This document shows, piece after piece, positions 48,578 through 61,303 of a stretch of 64,000 nt of DNA. The notes beneath the pieces are model-generated. The model did no database searches, had not been told where the DNA came from, and saw only the letters and a program-made list of their open reading frames with translations. The translations under genes and the position numbers were made by a program. Every line of letters starts with the position of its first letter. Position 1 is the stretch's first letter. Source of the DNA: Chlorocebus sabaeus. Taxonomy: Eukaryota; Chordata; Mammalia; Primates; Cercopithecidae. The DNA lies in NCBI RefSeq assembly GCF_047675955.1, contig NC_132904.1:62243435-62307434 (forward strand), in the 5' to 3' direction.

Positions 48578-51500
48578 CATAGAGGGCTATGGTGAAAAAG
48601 GAAATATCTTCCGTTCAAAACTGGAAAGAAGATTTCTGAGAAACTGCTCTGTGTTCTGTTAGTTCATCTCACAGAGTTACATCTTTCCCTTCAAGAAGCC
48701 TTTCGCCACGGCTGTTTTTGTGGAATGGGCAAAGGGATATTTTGAAGCCCATAGAGGGCTATGGTGAAAAAGGAAATATCTTCCGTTCAAAACTGGAAAG
48801 AAGCTTTCTGAGAAACTGCTCTGTGTTCAGTTAGTTCATCTCACAGAGTTACATCTTTCCCTTCAAGAAGCCTTTCGCTAAGGCTGTTCTTGTGGAACTG
48901 GCAAAGGGATATTTGGAAGCCCATAGAGGGCTATGGTGAAAAAGGAAATATCTTCCTTTCAAAACTGGAAAGAAGCTTTCTGAGAAACTGTTCTGTGTTC
49001 TGTTAATTCATCTCACAGAGTTACATCTTTCCGTTCAAGAAGCCTTTCGCTAAAGCTGTTCTTGTGGAACTGGCAAAGGGATATTTGGAGGCCCATAGAG
49101 GGCTATGGTGAAAGAGGAAATATCTTCCGTTCAAAACTGGAAAGAAGCTTTCTGAGAAACTGCTCTGTGTTCTGTTAGTTCATCTCACAGAGTTACATCT
49201 TTCCCTTCAAGAAGCCTTTCGCCACGGCTGTTCTTGTGGAATTGGCATAGGGATATTTGGAAGCCCATAGAGGGCTATGGTGACAAAGGATATATCTTCC
49301 GTTCAAAACTGGAAAGAAGCTTTCTGAGAAACTGCTCTGTGTTCAGTTAGTTCATCTCACAGAGTTACATCTTTCCCATCAAGAAGCCTTTCGCTAAGGC
49401 TGTTCTTGTGGAATTGGCAAAGGGATATTTGGAAGCCCATAGAGGGCAATGGTGAAAAAGGAAATATCTTCCGTTCAAAACTGGAAAGAAGCTTTCTGAG
49501 AAACTGCTCTGTGTTCTGTTAGTTCATCTCACAGAGTTACATCTTTCCCTTCAAGAAGCCTTTCGCCACGGCTGTTCTTGTGGAATTGGCAAAGGGATAT
49601 TTGGAAACCCATAGAGGGCTATGGTGAAAAAGGAAATATCTTCCGTTCAAAACTGAAAAGAAGCTTTCTGAGAAACTGCTCTGTGTTCAGTTACTTCATC
49701 TCACAGAGTTACATCTTTCCCTTCAAGAAGCCTTTCGCTAAGGCTGTTCTTGTGGGACTGGCAAAGGGATATTTGGAAGCCCATAGAGGGCTATGGTGAA
49801 AAAGGAAATATCTTCCGTTCAAAACTTGAAAGAAGCTTTCTGAGAAACTACTCTGTGTTCTCTGAATTCATCTCACAGAGTTACATCTTTCCCTTCAAGA
49901 AGCCTTTCGCTAAGGCTGTTCTTGTGGAATTGGCAAAGGGATATTTGGAAGCCGATAGAGGGCTATGGTGAAAAAGGAAATATCTTCCTTTCAAAACTGG
50001 AAAGAAGCTTTCTGAGAAACTGCTCTGTGTTCAGTTAGTTCATCTCACAGAGTTACATCTTTCCTTTCAAGAAGCCTTTCGCTAAAGCTGTTCTTGTGGG
50101 ACTGGCAAAGGGATATTTGGAAGCCCATAGAGGGCTATGGTGAAAAAGGAAATATCTTCCTTTCAAAACTGGAAAGAAGCTTTCTGAGAAACTGCTCTGT
50201 GTTCTGTTAATTCATCTCACAGAGTTACATCTTTCCGTTCAAGAAGCCTTTCGCTAAAGCTGTTCTTGTGGAATTGGCAAAGGGATATTGGAAGCCCTTA
50301 GAGGGCTACGGTGAAAAAGGAAATATCTTCCGTTCAAAACTGGAAAGAAGCTTTCTGAGAAACTGCTCTGTGTTCTCTGAATTCATCTCACAGAGTTACA
50401 TCTTTCCCTTCAAGAAGCCGTTCGCTAAGGCTGTTCTTGTGGAATTGGCAAAGGGATATTTGGAAGCCCATAGAGAGCTATGGTGAAAAAGGAAATATCT
50501 TCCGTTCAAAACTGGAAAGAAGCTTTCTGAGAAACTGCTCTTTGTTCTCTGAATACATCTCACAGAGTTACATCTTTCCCTTCAAGAAGCCTTTCGCTAA
50601 GGCTGTTCTTGTGGAATGGGCAAAGTGATATTTGGAAGCCCATAGAGGGCTATGGTGAAAAAGGAAATATCTTCCGTTCAAAACTGGAAAGAAGCTTTCT
50701 GAGAAACTGCTCTGTGTTCAGTTAGTTCATCTCACAGAGTTACATCTTTCCCTTCAAGAAGCCTTTCGCTAAGGCTGTTCTTGTGGAACTGGCAAAGGGA
50801 TATTTGGAAGCCCATAGAGGGCTATGGTGAAAAAGGAAGTATCTTCCTTTCAAAACTGGAAAGAAGCTTTCTGAGAAACTGTTCTGTGTTCCGTTAATTC
50901 ATCTCACAGATTTACATCTTTCCGTTCAAGAAGCCTTTCGCTAAAGCTGTTCTTGTGGAACTGGCAAAGGGATACTTGGAAGCCCAAAGAGGGCTATGGT
51001 GAAAAAGGAAATATCTTCCGTTCAAAACTGGAAAGCAGCTTTCTGAGAAACTGCTCTGTGTTCTGTTAGTTCATCTCACAGAGTTACATCTTTCCCTTCA
51101 AGAAGCCTTTCGGCACGGCTGTTCTTGTGGAATTGGCAAAGGGATATTTGGAAGCCCATAGAGGGCTATGGTGAAAAAGGAAATATCTTCCGTTCAAAAC
51201 TGGAAAGAAGCTTTCTGAGAAACTGCTCTGTGTTCAGTTACTTCATCTCACAGAGTTACATCTTTCCCTTCAAGACGCCTTTCGCTAAGGCTGTTCTTGT
51301 GGGACTGGCAAAGGGATATTTGGAAGCCCATAGAGGCCTATGGTGAAAAAGGAAATGTCTTCCGTTCAAAACTGGAAAGAAGCTTTCTGAGAAACTGCTC
51401 TGTGTTCTCTGAATTCATCTCACAGAGTTACATCTTTCCCTTCAAGAATTCTTTCGCTAAGGCTACTCTTGTGGAATTGGCAAAGGGATATTTGGAAGCC

Positions 51501-54500
51501 CATAGAGGGCTATGGTGAAAAAGGAAATATCTTCCTTTCAAAACTGAAAAGAAGCTTTCTGAGAAACTGCTCTGTGTTCTGTTAATTCATCTCACAGAGT
51601 TACATCTTTCCGTTCAAGAAGCCTTTCGCTAAAGCTGTTCTTGTGGAACTGGCAAAGGGATATTTGGAAGCCCATAGAGGTCTATGGTGAAAAAGGAAAT
51701 ATCTTCCGTTCAAAACTGGAAAGAAGCTTTCTGAGAAACTGCTCTGTGTTCTGTAAGTTCATCTCACAGAGTTACATCTTTCCCTTCAAGAAGCCTTTCG
51801 CTATGGCTGTTCTTGTGGAACTGGCAAAGGGATATTTGGAAGCCCATGGAGGGCTATGGTGAAAAAGGAAATATCTTCCGTTCAAAACTGGAAAGAAGCT
51901 TTCTGAGAAACTGCTCTGTGTTCTCTAAATTCATCTCACAGAGTTCCATCTTTCCCTTCAAGAAGCCTTTCGCTAAGGCTGTTCTTGTGGAATTGGCAAA
52001 GGGATATTTGGAAGCCCATAGAGGTCTATGGTGAAAAAGGAAATATCTTCCGTTCAAAACTGGAAAGAAGATTTCTGAGAAACTGCTCTGTGTTCTGTTA
52101 GTTCATCTCACAGAGTTACATCTTGCCCTTCAAGAAGCCTTTCGCCACGGCTGTTCTTGTGGAATGGGCAAAGGGATATTTTGAAGCCCATAGAGGGCTA
52201 TGGTGAAAAAGGAAATATCTTCCGTTCAAAACTGGAAAGAAGCTTTCTGAGAAACTGCTCTGTGTTCAGTTAGTTCATCTCACAGAGTTACATCTTTCCC
52301 TTCAAGAAGCCTTTCGCTAAGGCTGTTCTTGTGGAACTGGCAAAGGGATATTTGGAAGCACATAGAGGGCTATGGTGAAAAAGGAAATATCTTCCTTTCA
52401 AAACTGGAAAGAAGCTTTCTGAGAAACTGTTCTGTGTTCTGTTAATTCATCTCACAGAGTTACATCTTTCCGTTCAAGAAGCCTTTCGCTAAAGCTGTTC
52501 TTGTGTAACTGGCAAAGGGATATTTGGAGGCCCATAGAGGGCTATGGTGAAAGAGGAAATATCTTCCGTTCAAAACTGGAAAGAAGCTTTCTGAGAAACT
52601 GCTCTGTGTTCTGTTAGTTCATCTCACAGAGTTACATCTTTCCCTTCAAGAAGCCTTTCGCCACGGCTGTTCTTGTGGAATTGGCATAGGGATATTTGGA
52701 AGCCCATAGAGGGCTATGGTGACAAAGGATATATCTTCCGTTCAAAACTGGAAAGAAGCTTTCTGAGAAACTGCTCTGTGTTCAGTTAGTTCATCTCACA
52801 GAGTTACATCTTTCCCATCAAGAAGCCTTTCGCTAAGGCTGTTCTTGTGGAATTGGCAAAGGGATATTTGGAAGCCCATAGAGGGCTATGGTGAAAAAGG
52901 AAATATCTTCCGTTCAAAACTGGAAAGAAGCTTTCTGAGAAACTGCTCTGTGTTCTGTTAGTTCATCTCACAGAGTTACATCTTTCCCTTCAAGAAGCCT
53001 TTCGCCACGGCTGTTCTTGTGGAATTGGCAAAGGGATATTTGGAAACCCATAGAGGGCTATGGTGAAAAAGGAAATATCTTCCGTTCAAAACTGGAAAGA
53101 AGCTTTCTGAGAAACTGCTCTGTGTTCAGTTAGTTCATCTCACAGAGTTACATCTTTCCCTTCAAGAAGCCTTTCGCTAAGGCTGTTCTTGTGGGACTGG
53201 CAAAGGGATATTTGGAAGCCCATAGAGGGCTATGGTGAAAAAGGAAATATCTTCCGTTCAAAACTGGAAAGAAGCTTTCTGAGAAACTACTCTGTGTTCT
53301 CTGAATTCATCTCACAGAGTTACATCTCTCCCTTCAAGAAGCCTTTCGCTAAGGCTGTTCTTGTGGAATTGGCAAAGGGATATTTGGAAGCCGATAGAGG
53401 GCTATGGTGAAAAGGAAATATCTTCCTTTCAAAACTGGAAAGAAGCTTTCTGAGAAACTGCTCTGTGTTCTGTTAATTCATCTCACAGAGTTACATCTTT
53501 CCGTTCAAGAAGCCTTTCGCTAAAGCTGTTCTTGTGGAACTGGCAAAGGGATATTTGGAAGCCCATAGATGGCTATGGTGAAAAAGGAAATATCTTCCGT
53601 TCAAAACTGGAAAGAAGATTTCTGAGAAACTGCTCTGTGTTCTGTTAGTTCATCTCACAGAGTTACATCTTTCCCTTCAAGAAGCCTTTCGCTATGGCTG
53701 TTCTTGTGGAACTGGCAAAGGGATATTTGGAAGCCCATGGAGGGCTATGGTGAAAAAGGAAATATCTTCCGTTCAAAACTGGAAAGAAGCTTTCTGAGAA
53801 ACTGCTCTGTGTTCTCTAAATTCATCTCACAGAGTTCCATCTTTCCCTTCAAGAAGCCTTTCGCTAAGGCTGTTCTTGTGGAATTGGCAAAGGGATATTT
53901 GGAAGCCCATAGAGGGCTATGGTGAAAAAGGAAATATCTTCCGTTCAAAACTGGAAAGAAGCTTTCTGAGAAACTGCTCTGTGTTCTGTTAGTTCATCTC
54001 ACAGAGTTACATCTTTCCCTTCAAGAAGCCTTTCGCCACGGCTGTTCTTGTGGAATTGGCAAAGGGATATTTCGAAGCCCATAGAGGGCTATGGTGAAAA
54101 AGGAAATATCTTCCGTTCAAAACTGGAAAGAAGCTTTCTGAGAAACTGCTCTGTGTTCAGTTAGTTCATCTCACAGAGTTACATCTTTCCTTTCAAGAAG
54201 CCTTTCACTAAGGCTGTTCTTGTGGAATTGGCAAAGGGATATTTGGAAGCCCATAGAGGGCTACGGTGAAAAAGGAAATATCTTCCGTTCAAAACTGGAA
54301 AGAAGCTTTCTGAGAAACTGCTATGTGTTCAGTTAGTTCATCTCACAGAGTTACATCTTTCCCTTCAAGAAGCCTTTCGCTAAGGCTGTTCTTGTGGGAC
54401 TGGCAAAGGGATATTTGGAAGCCCATAGAGGGCTATGGTGAAAAACGAAATATCTTCCTTTCAAAACTGGAAAGAAGCTTTCTGAGAAACTGCTCTGTGT

Positions 54501-57500
54501 TCTGTTAATTCATCACACAGAGTTACATCTTTCCGTTCAATAAGCCTTTCGCTAAAGCTGTTCTTGTGGAATTGGCAAAGGGATATTGGAAGCCCTTAGA
54601 GGGCTACGGTGAAAAAGGAAATATCTTCCGTTCAAAACTGGAAAGAAGCTTTCTGAGAAACTGCTCTGTGTTCTCTGAATTCATCTCACAGAGTTACATC
54701 TTTCCCTTCAAGAAGCCGTTCGCTAAGGCTGTTCTTGTGGAATTGGCAAAGGGATATTTGGAAGCCCATAGAGAGCTATGGTGAAAAAGGAAATATCTTC
54801 CGTTCAAAACTGGAAAGAAGCTTTCTGAGAAACTGCTCTTTGTTCTCTGAATTCATCTCACAGAGTTACATCTTTCCCTTCAAGAAGCCTTTCGCTAAGG
54901 CTGTTCTTGTGGAATGGGCAAAGTGATATTTGGAAGCCCATAGAGGGCTATGGTGAAAAAGGAAATATCTTCCGTTCAAAACTGGAAAGAAGCTTTCTGA
55001 GAAACTGCTCTGTGTTCAGTTAGTTCATCTCACAGAGTTACATCTTTCCCTTCAAGAAGCCTTTCGCTAAGGCTGTTCTTGTGGAACTGGCAAAGGGATA
55101 TTTGGAAGCCCATAGAGGGCTATGGTGAAAAAGGAAGTATCTTCCTTTCAAAACTGGAAAGAAGCTTTCTGAGAAACTGTTCTGTGTTCTGTTAATTCAT
55201 CTCACAGAGTTACATCTTTCCGTTCAAGAAGCCTTTCGCTAAAGCTGTTCTTGTGGAACTGGCAAAGGGATATTTGGAAGCCCAAAGAGGGCTATGGTGA
55301 AAAAGGAAATATCTTCCGTTCAAAACTGGAAAGAAGCTTTCTGAGAAACTGCTCTGTGTTCTGTTAGTTCCTCTCACAGTGTTACTTCTTTCCCTTCAAG
55401 AAGCCTTTCGCTAAGGCTGTTCTTGTGGAATTGGCAAAGGGATATTTGGAAGCCCATAGAGGGCTATGGTGAAAAAGGAAATATCTTCCGTTCAAAACTG
55501 TAAAGAAGCTTTCTGAGAAACTGCTCTGTGTTCTCTGAATTCATCTCACAGAGTTACATCTTTCCCTTCAAGGAGCCTTTCGCTAAGGCTGTTCTTGTGG
55601 AACTGGCAAAGGGATATTTGGAAGCCCATAGAGGGCTATGGTGAAAAAGCAAATATCTTCCGTTCAAAACTGGAAAGAAGCTTTCTGAGATACTGGTCTG
55701 TGTTCTCTGAATTCATCTCACAGAGGTACATCTTTCCCTTCAAGAAGCCTTTCGCTAAGGCTGTTCTTGTGGAATTGGCAAAGGGATATTTGGAAGCCCA
55801 TAGAGGGCTATGGTGAAAAAGGAAATATCTTCCGTTCAAAACTGGAAAGCAGCTTTCTGAGAAACTGCTCTGTGTTCTGTTAGTTCATCTCACAGAGTTA
55901 CATCTTTCCCTTCAAGAAGCCTTTCCCACGGCTGTTCTTGTGGAATTGGCAAAGGGATATTTCGAAGCCCATAGAGGGCTATGGTGAAAAAGGAAATATC
56001 TTCCGTTCAAAACTGGAAAGAAGCTTTCTGAGAAACTCCTCTGTGTTCTGTTAGTTCATCTCACAGAGTTACATCTTTCCCTTCAAGAAGCCTTTCGCTA
56101 AGGCTGTTCTTGTGGAACTGGCAAAGGGATATTTGGAAGCCCATAGAGGGCTATGGTGAAAAAGGAAATATCTTCCGTTCAAAACTGGAAAGAAGCTTTC
56201 TGAGAAACTGCTCTGTGTTCTCTGAATTCATCTCAAAGAGTTACATCTTTCCCTTCAAGAAGCCTTTCGCCACGGCTGTTCTTGTGGAATTGGCAAAGGG
56301 ATATTTGGAAGCCCATAGAGGGCTATGGTGAAAAAGGAAATATCTTCCGTTCAAAACTGGAAAGAAGCTTTCTGAGAAACTGCTCTGTGTTCAGTTAGTT
56401 CATCTCACAGAGTTACATCTTTCCTTTCAAGAAGCCTTTCTCTAAGGCTGTTCTTGTGGAATTGGCAAAGGGATATTTGGAAGCCCATAGAGGGCTACGG
56501 TGAAAAAGGAAATATCTTCCGTTCAAAACTGGAAAGAAGCTTTCTGAGAAACTGCTCTGTGTTCAGTTAGTTCATCTCACAGAGTTACATCTTTCCCTTA
56601 AAGAAGCCTTTCGCAAAGGCTGTTCTTGTGGGACTGGCAAAGGGATATTTGGAAGCCCATAGAGGGCTATGGTGAAAAAGGAAATATCTTCCTTTCAAAA
56701 CTGGAAAGAAGCTTTCTGAGAAACTGCTCTGTGTTCTGTTAATTCATCTCACAGAGTTACATCTTTCCGTTCAAGAAGCCTTTCGCAAAAGCTGTTCTTG
56801 TGGAATTGGCAAAGGGATATTGGAAGCCCTTAGAGGGCTACGGTGAAAAAGGGAATATCTTCCGTTCAAAACTGGAAAGAAGCTTTCTGAGAAACTGTTC
56901 TGTGTTCTCTGAATTCATCTCACAGAGTTACATCTTTCCCTTCAAGAAGCCGTTCGCTAAGGCTGTTCTTGTGGAATTGGCAAAGGGATATTTGGAAGCC
57001 CATAGAGGGCTATGGTGAAAAAGGAAATATCTTCCGTTCAAAACTGGAAAGAAGCTTTCTGAGAAACTGCTCTGTGTTCTGTTAGTTCATCTCACAGAGT
57101 TACATCTTTCCCTTCAAGAAGCCTTTCGCCACGGCTGTTCTTGTGGAATTGGCAAAGGGATATTTGGAAACCCATAGAGGGCTATGGTGAAAAAGGAAAT
57201 ATCTTCCGTTCAAAACTGGAAAGAAGCTTTCTGAGAAACTGCTCTGTGTTCAGTTAGTTCATCTCACAGAGTTACATCTTTCCCTTCAAGAAGCCTTTCG
57301 CTAAGGCTGTTCTTGTGGGACTGGCAAAGGGATATTTGGAAGCCCATAGAGGGCTATGGTGAAAAAGGAAATATCTTCCGTTCAAAACTGGAAAGAAGCT
57401 TTCTGAGAAACTACTCTGTGTTCTCTGAATTCATCTCACAGAGTTACATCTTTCCCTTCAAGAAGCCTTTCGCTAAGGCTGTTCTTGTGGAATTGGCAAA

Positions 57501-57516
57501 GGGATATTTGGAAGCC
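48578..57516. repeat. Higher-order repeat C, copy 2 (52 monomers, 8,939 bp)
   Basis: A tandem copy of 39640-48577. Apart from the one-base deletion near 45448 (54387 here) and the substitution 46949/55888, I noticed no difference over nearly 9 kb; a full alignment was not possible. Such similarity means a very recent duplication or strong homogenisation. After about 57516 the order follows repeat D instead of a third C copy. Confidence 0.88.
52850..56973. repeat. Higher-order repeat D, copy 1 (24 monomers, 4,124 bp)
   Basis: Overlaps the second half of C copy 2 and recurs 4,124 bp downstream. Markers are TACATCTCTCCC (about 53324), GGTGAAAAGGAAA (about 53407), AGATGGC (about 53567), CTATGGCTG (about 53692), CATGGAGGG (about 53736), CTCTAAATTC (about 53813), TTTCGAAGCCC (about 54070), CTATGTG (about 54322), AAAACGAAATATC (about 54441), GGATATTGGAAG (about 54582), AGAGAGC (about 54770), CAAAGTGATATT (about 54918), TTCCTCTCACAGTG (about 55368), ACTGTAAAG (about 55498), GAGATACTGG (about 55688) and CTTTCCCACGG (about 55921). 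The same unit stands once in C copy 1 (about 43912-48035). Confidence 0.85.
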
Positions 57517-60500
57517 GATAGAGGGCTATGGTGAAAAGGAAATATCTTCCTTTCAAAACTGGAAAGAAGCTTTCTGAGAAACTGCTCTGTGTTCTGTTAA
57601 TTCATCTCACAGAGTTACATCTTTCCGTTCAAGAAGCCTTTCGCTAAAGCTGTTCTTGTGGAACTGGCAAAGGGATATTTGGAAGCCCATAGATGGCTAT
57701 GGTGAAAAAGGAAATATCTTCCGTTCAAAACTGGAAAGAAGATTTCTGAGAAACTGCTCTGTGTTCTGTTAGTTCATCTCACAGAGTTACATCTTTCCCT
57801 TCAAGAAGCCTTTCGCTATGGCTGTTCTTGTGGAACTGGCAAAGGGATATTTGGAAGCCCATGGAGGGCTATGGTGAAAAAGGAAATATCTTCCGTTCAA
57901 AACTGGAAAGAAGCTTTCTGAGAAACTGCTCTGTGTTCTCTAAATTCATCTCACAGAGTTCCATCTTTCCCTTCAAGAAGCCTTTCGCTAAGGCTGTTCT
58001 TGTGGAATTGGCAAAGGGATATTTGGAAGCCCATAGAGGGCTATGGTGAAAAAGGAAATATCTTCCGTTCAAAACTGGAAAGAAGCTTTCTGAGAAACTG
58101 CTCTGTGTTCTGTTAGTTCATCTCACAGAGTTACATCTTTCCCTTCAAGAAGCCTTTCGCCACGGCTGTTCTTGTGGAATTGGCAAAGGGATATTTCGAA
58201 GCCCATAGAGGGCTATGGTGAAAAAGGAAATATCTTCCGTTCAAAACTGGAAAGAAGCTTTCTGAGAAACTGCTCTGTGTTCAGTTAGTTCATCTCACAG
58301 AGTTACATCTTTCCTTTCAAGAAGCCTTTCACTAAGGCTGTTCTTGTGGAATTGGCAAAGGGATATTTGGAAGCCCATAGAGGGCTACGGTGAAAAAGGA
58401 AATATCTTCCGTTCAAAACTGGAAAGAAGCTTTCTGAGAAACTGCTATGTGTTCAGTTAGTTCATCTCACAGAGTTACATCTTTCCCTTCAAGAAGCCTT
58501 TCGCTAAGGCTGTTCTTGTGGGACTGGCAAAGGGATATTTGGAAGCCCATAGAGGGCTATGGTGAAAAACGAAATGTCTTCCTTTCAAAACTGGAAAGAA
58601 GCTTTCTGAGAAACTGCTCTGTGTTCTGTTAATTCATCACACAGAGTTACATCTTTCCGTTCAAGAAGCCTTTCGCTAAAGCTGTTCTTGTGGAATTGGC
58701 AAAGGGATATTGGAAGCCCTTAGAGGGCTACGGTGAAAAAGGAAATATCTTCCGTTCAAAACTGGAAAGAAGCTTTCTGAGAAACTGCTCTGTGTTCTCT
58801 GAATTCATCTCACAGAGTTACATCTTTCCCTTCAAGAAGCCGTTCGCTAAGGCTGTTCTTGTGGAATTGGCAAAGGGATATTTGGAAGCCCATAGAGAGC
58901 TATGGTGAAAAAGGAAATATCTTCCGTTCAAAACTGGAAAGAAGCTTTCTGAGAAACTGCTCTTTGTTCTCTGAATTCATCTCACAGAGTTACATCTTTC
59001 CCTTCAAGAAGCCTTTCGCTAAGGCTGTTCTTGTGGAATGGGCAAAGTGATATTTGGAAGCCCATAGAGGGCTATGGTGAAAAAGGAAATATCTTCCGTT
59101 CAAAACTGGAAAGAAGCTTTCTGAGAAACTGCTCTGTGTTCAGTTAGTTCATCTCACAGAGTTACATCTTTCCCTTCAAGAAGCCTTTCGCTAAGGCTGT
59201 TCTTGTGGAACTGGCAAAGGGATATTTGGAAGCCCATAGAGGGCTATGGTGAAAAAGGAAGTATCTTCCTTTCAAAACTGGAAAGAAGCTTTCTGAGAAA
59301 CTGTTCTGTGTTCTGTTAATTCATCTCACAGAGTTACATCTTTCCGTTCAAGAAGCCTTTCGCTAAAGCTGTTCTTGTGGAACTGGCAAAGGGATATTTG
59401 GAAGCCCAAAGAGGGCTATGGTGAAAAAGGAAATATCTTCCGTTCAAAACTGGAAAGAAGCTTTCTGAGAAACTGCTCTGTGTTCTGTTAGTTCCTCTCA
59501 CAGTGTTACTTCTTTCCCTTCAAGAAGCCTTTCGCTAAGGCTGTTCTTGTGGAATTGGCAAAGGGATATTTGGAAGCCCATAGAGGGCTATGGTGAAAAA
59601 GGAAATATCTTCCGTTCAAAACTGTAAAGAAGCTTTCTGAGAAACTGCTCTGTGTTCTCTGAATTCATCTCACAGAGTTACATCTTTCCCTTCAAGGAGC
59701 CTTTCGCTAAGGCTGTTCTTGTGGAACTGGCAAAGGGATATTTGGAAGCCCATAGAGGGCTATGGTGAAAAAGCAAATATCTTCCGTTCAAAACTGGAAA
59801 GAAGCTTTCTGAGATACTGGTCTGTGTTCTCTGAATTCATCTCACAGAGGTACATCTTTCCCTTCAAGAAGCCTTTCGCTAAGGCTGTTCTTGTGGAATT
59901 GGCAAAGGGATATTTGGAAGCCCATAGAGGGCTATGGTGAAAAAGGAAATATCTTCCGTTCAAAACTGGAAAGCAGCTTTCTGAGAAACTGCTCTGTGTT
60001 CTGTTAGTTCATCTCACAGAGTTACATCTTTCCCTTCAAGAAGCCTTTCCCACGGCTGTTCTTGTGGAATTGGCAAAGGGATATTTCGAAGCCCATAGAG
60101 GGCTATGGTGAAAAAGGAAATATCTTCCGTTCAAAACTGGAAAGAAGCTTTCTGAGAAACTCCTCTGTGTTCTGTTAGTTCATCTCACAGAGTTACATCT
60201 TTCCCTTCAAGAAGCCTTTCGCTAAGGCTGTTCTTGTGGAACTGGCAAAGGGATATTTGGAAGCCCATAGAGGGCTATGGTGAAAAAGGAAATATCTTCC
60301 GTTCAAAACTGGAAAGAAGCTTTCTGAGAAACTGCTCTGTGTTCTCTGAATTCATCTCAAAGAGTTACATCTTTCCCTTCAAGAAGCCTTTCGCCACGGC
60401 TGTTCTTGTGGAATTGGCAAAGGGATATTTGGAAGCCCATAGAGGGCTATGGTGAAAAAGGAAATATCTTCCGTTCAAAACTGGAAAGAAGCTTTCTGAG

Positions 60501-61130
60501 AAACTGCTCTGTGTTCAGTTAGTTCATCTCACAGAGTTACATCTTTCCTTTCAAGAAGCCTTTCTCTAAGGCTGTTCTTGTGGAATTGGCAAAGGGATAT
60601 TTGGAAGCCCATAGAGGGCTACGGTGAAAAAGGAAATATCTTCCGTTCAAAACTGGAAAGAAGCTTTCTGAGAAACTGCTCTGTGTTCAGTTAGTTCATC
60701 TCACAGAGTTACATCTTTCCCTTAAAGAAGCCTTTCGCAAAGGCTGTTCTTGTGGGACTGGCAAAGGGATATTTGGAAGCCCATAGAGGGCTATGGTGAA
60801 AAAGGAAATATCTTCCTTTCAAAACTGGAAAGAAGCTTTCTGAGAAACTGCTCTGTGTTCTGTTAATTCATCTCACAGAGTTACATCTTTCCGTTCAAGA
60901 AGCCTTTCGCAAAAGCTGTTCTTGTGGAATTGGCAAAGGGATATTGGAAGCCCTTAGAGGGCTACGGTGAAAAAGGAAATATCTTCCGTTCAAAACTGGA
61001 AAGAAGCTTTCTGAGAAACTGTTCTGTGTTCTCTGAATTCATCTCACAGAGTTACATCTTTCCCTTCAAGAAGCCGTTCGCTAAGGCTGTTCTTGTGGAA
61101 TTGGCAAAGGGATATTTGGAAGCCCATAGA
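56974..61130. repeat. Higher-order repeat D, copy 2 (24 monomers)
   Basis: A tandem copy of 52850-56973 at 4,124 bp. Differences noticed are TACATCTTTCCC for TACATCTCTCCC (about 57449), GAAATGTC for GAAATATC (about 58573), CAAGAAGCC for CAATAAGCC (about 58663) and GGAAATATC for GGGAATATC (about 60974). It diverges just past 61130, where AGAGAGC replaces the AGAGGGC seen near 57006 and the array passes into the 26200-type block. Confidence 0.85.
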
Positions 61131-61303
61131 GAGCTATGGTGAAAAAGGAAATATCTTCCGTTCAAAACTGGAAAGAAGCTTTCTGAGAAACTGCTCTTTG
61201 TTCTCTGAATTCATCTCACAGAGTTACATCTTTCCCTTCAAGAAGCCTTTCGCTAAGGCTGTTCTTGTGGAATGGGCAAAGTGATATTTGGAAGCCCATA
61301 GAG

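Noticed and set aside
39640..57516. Segmental duplication of genic sequence
   Set aside because: The duplicated unit contains only alpha-satellite monomers, so it is a higher-order repeat, not duplicated unique DNA.
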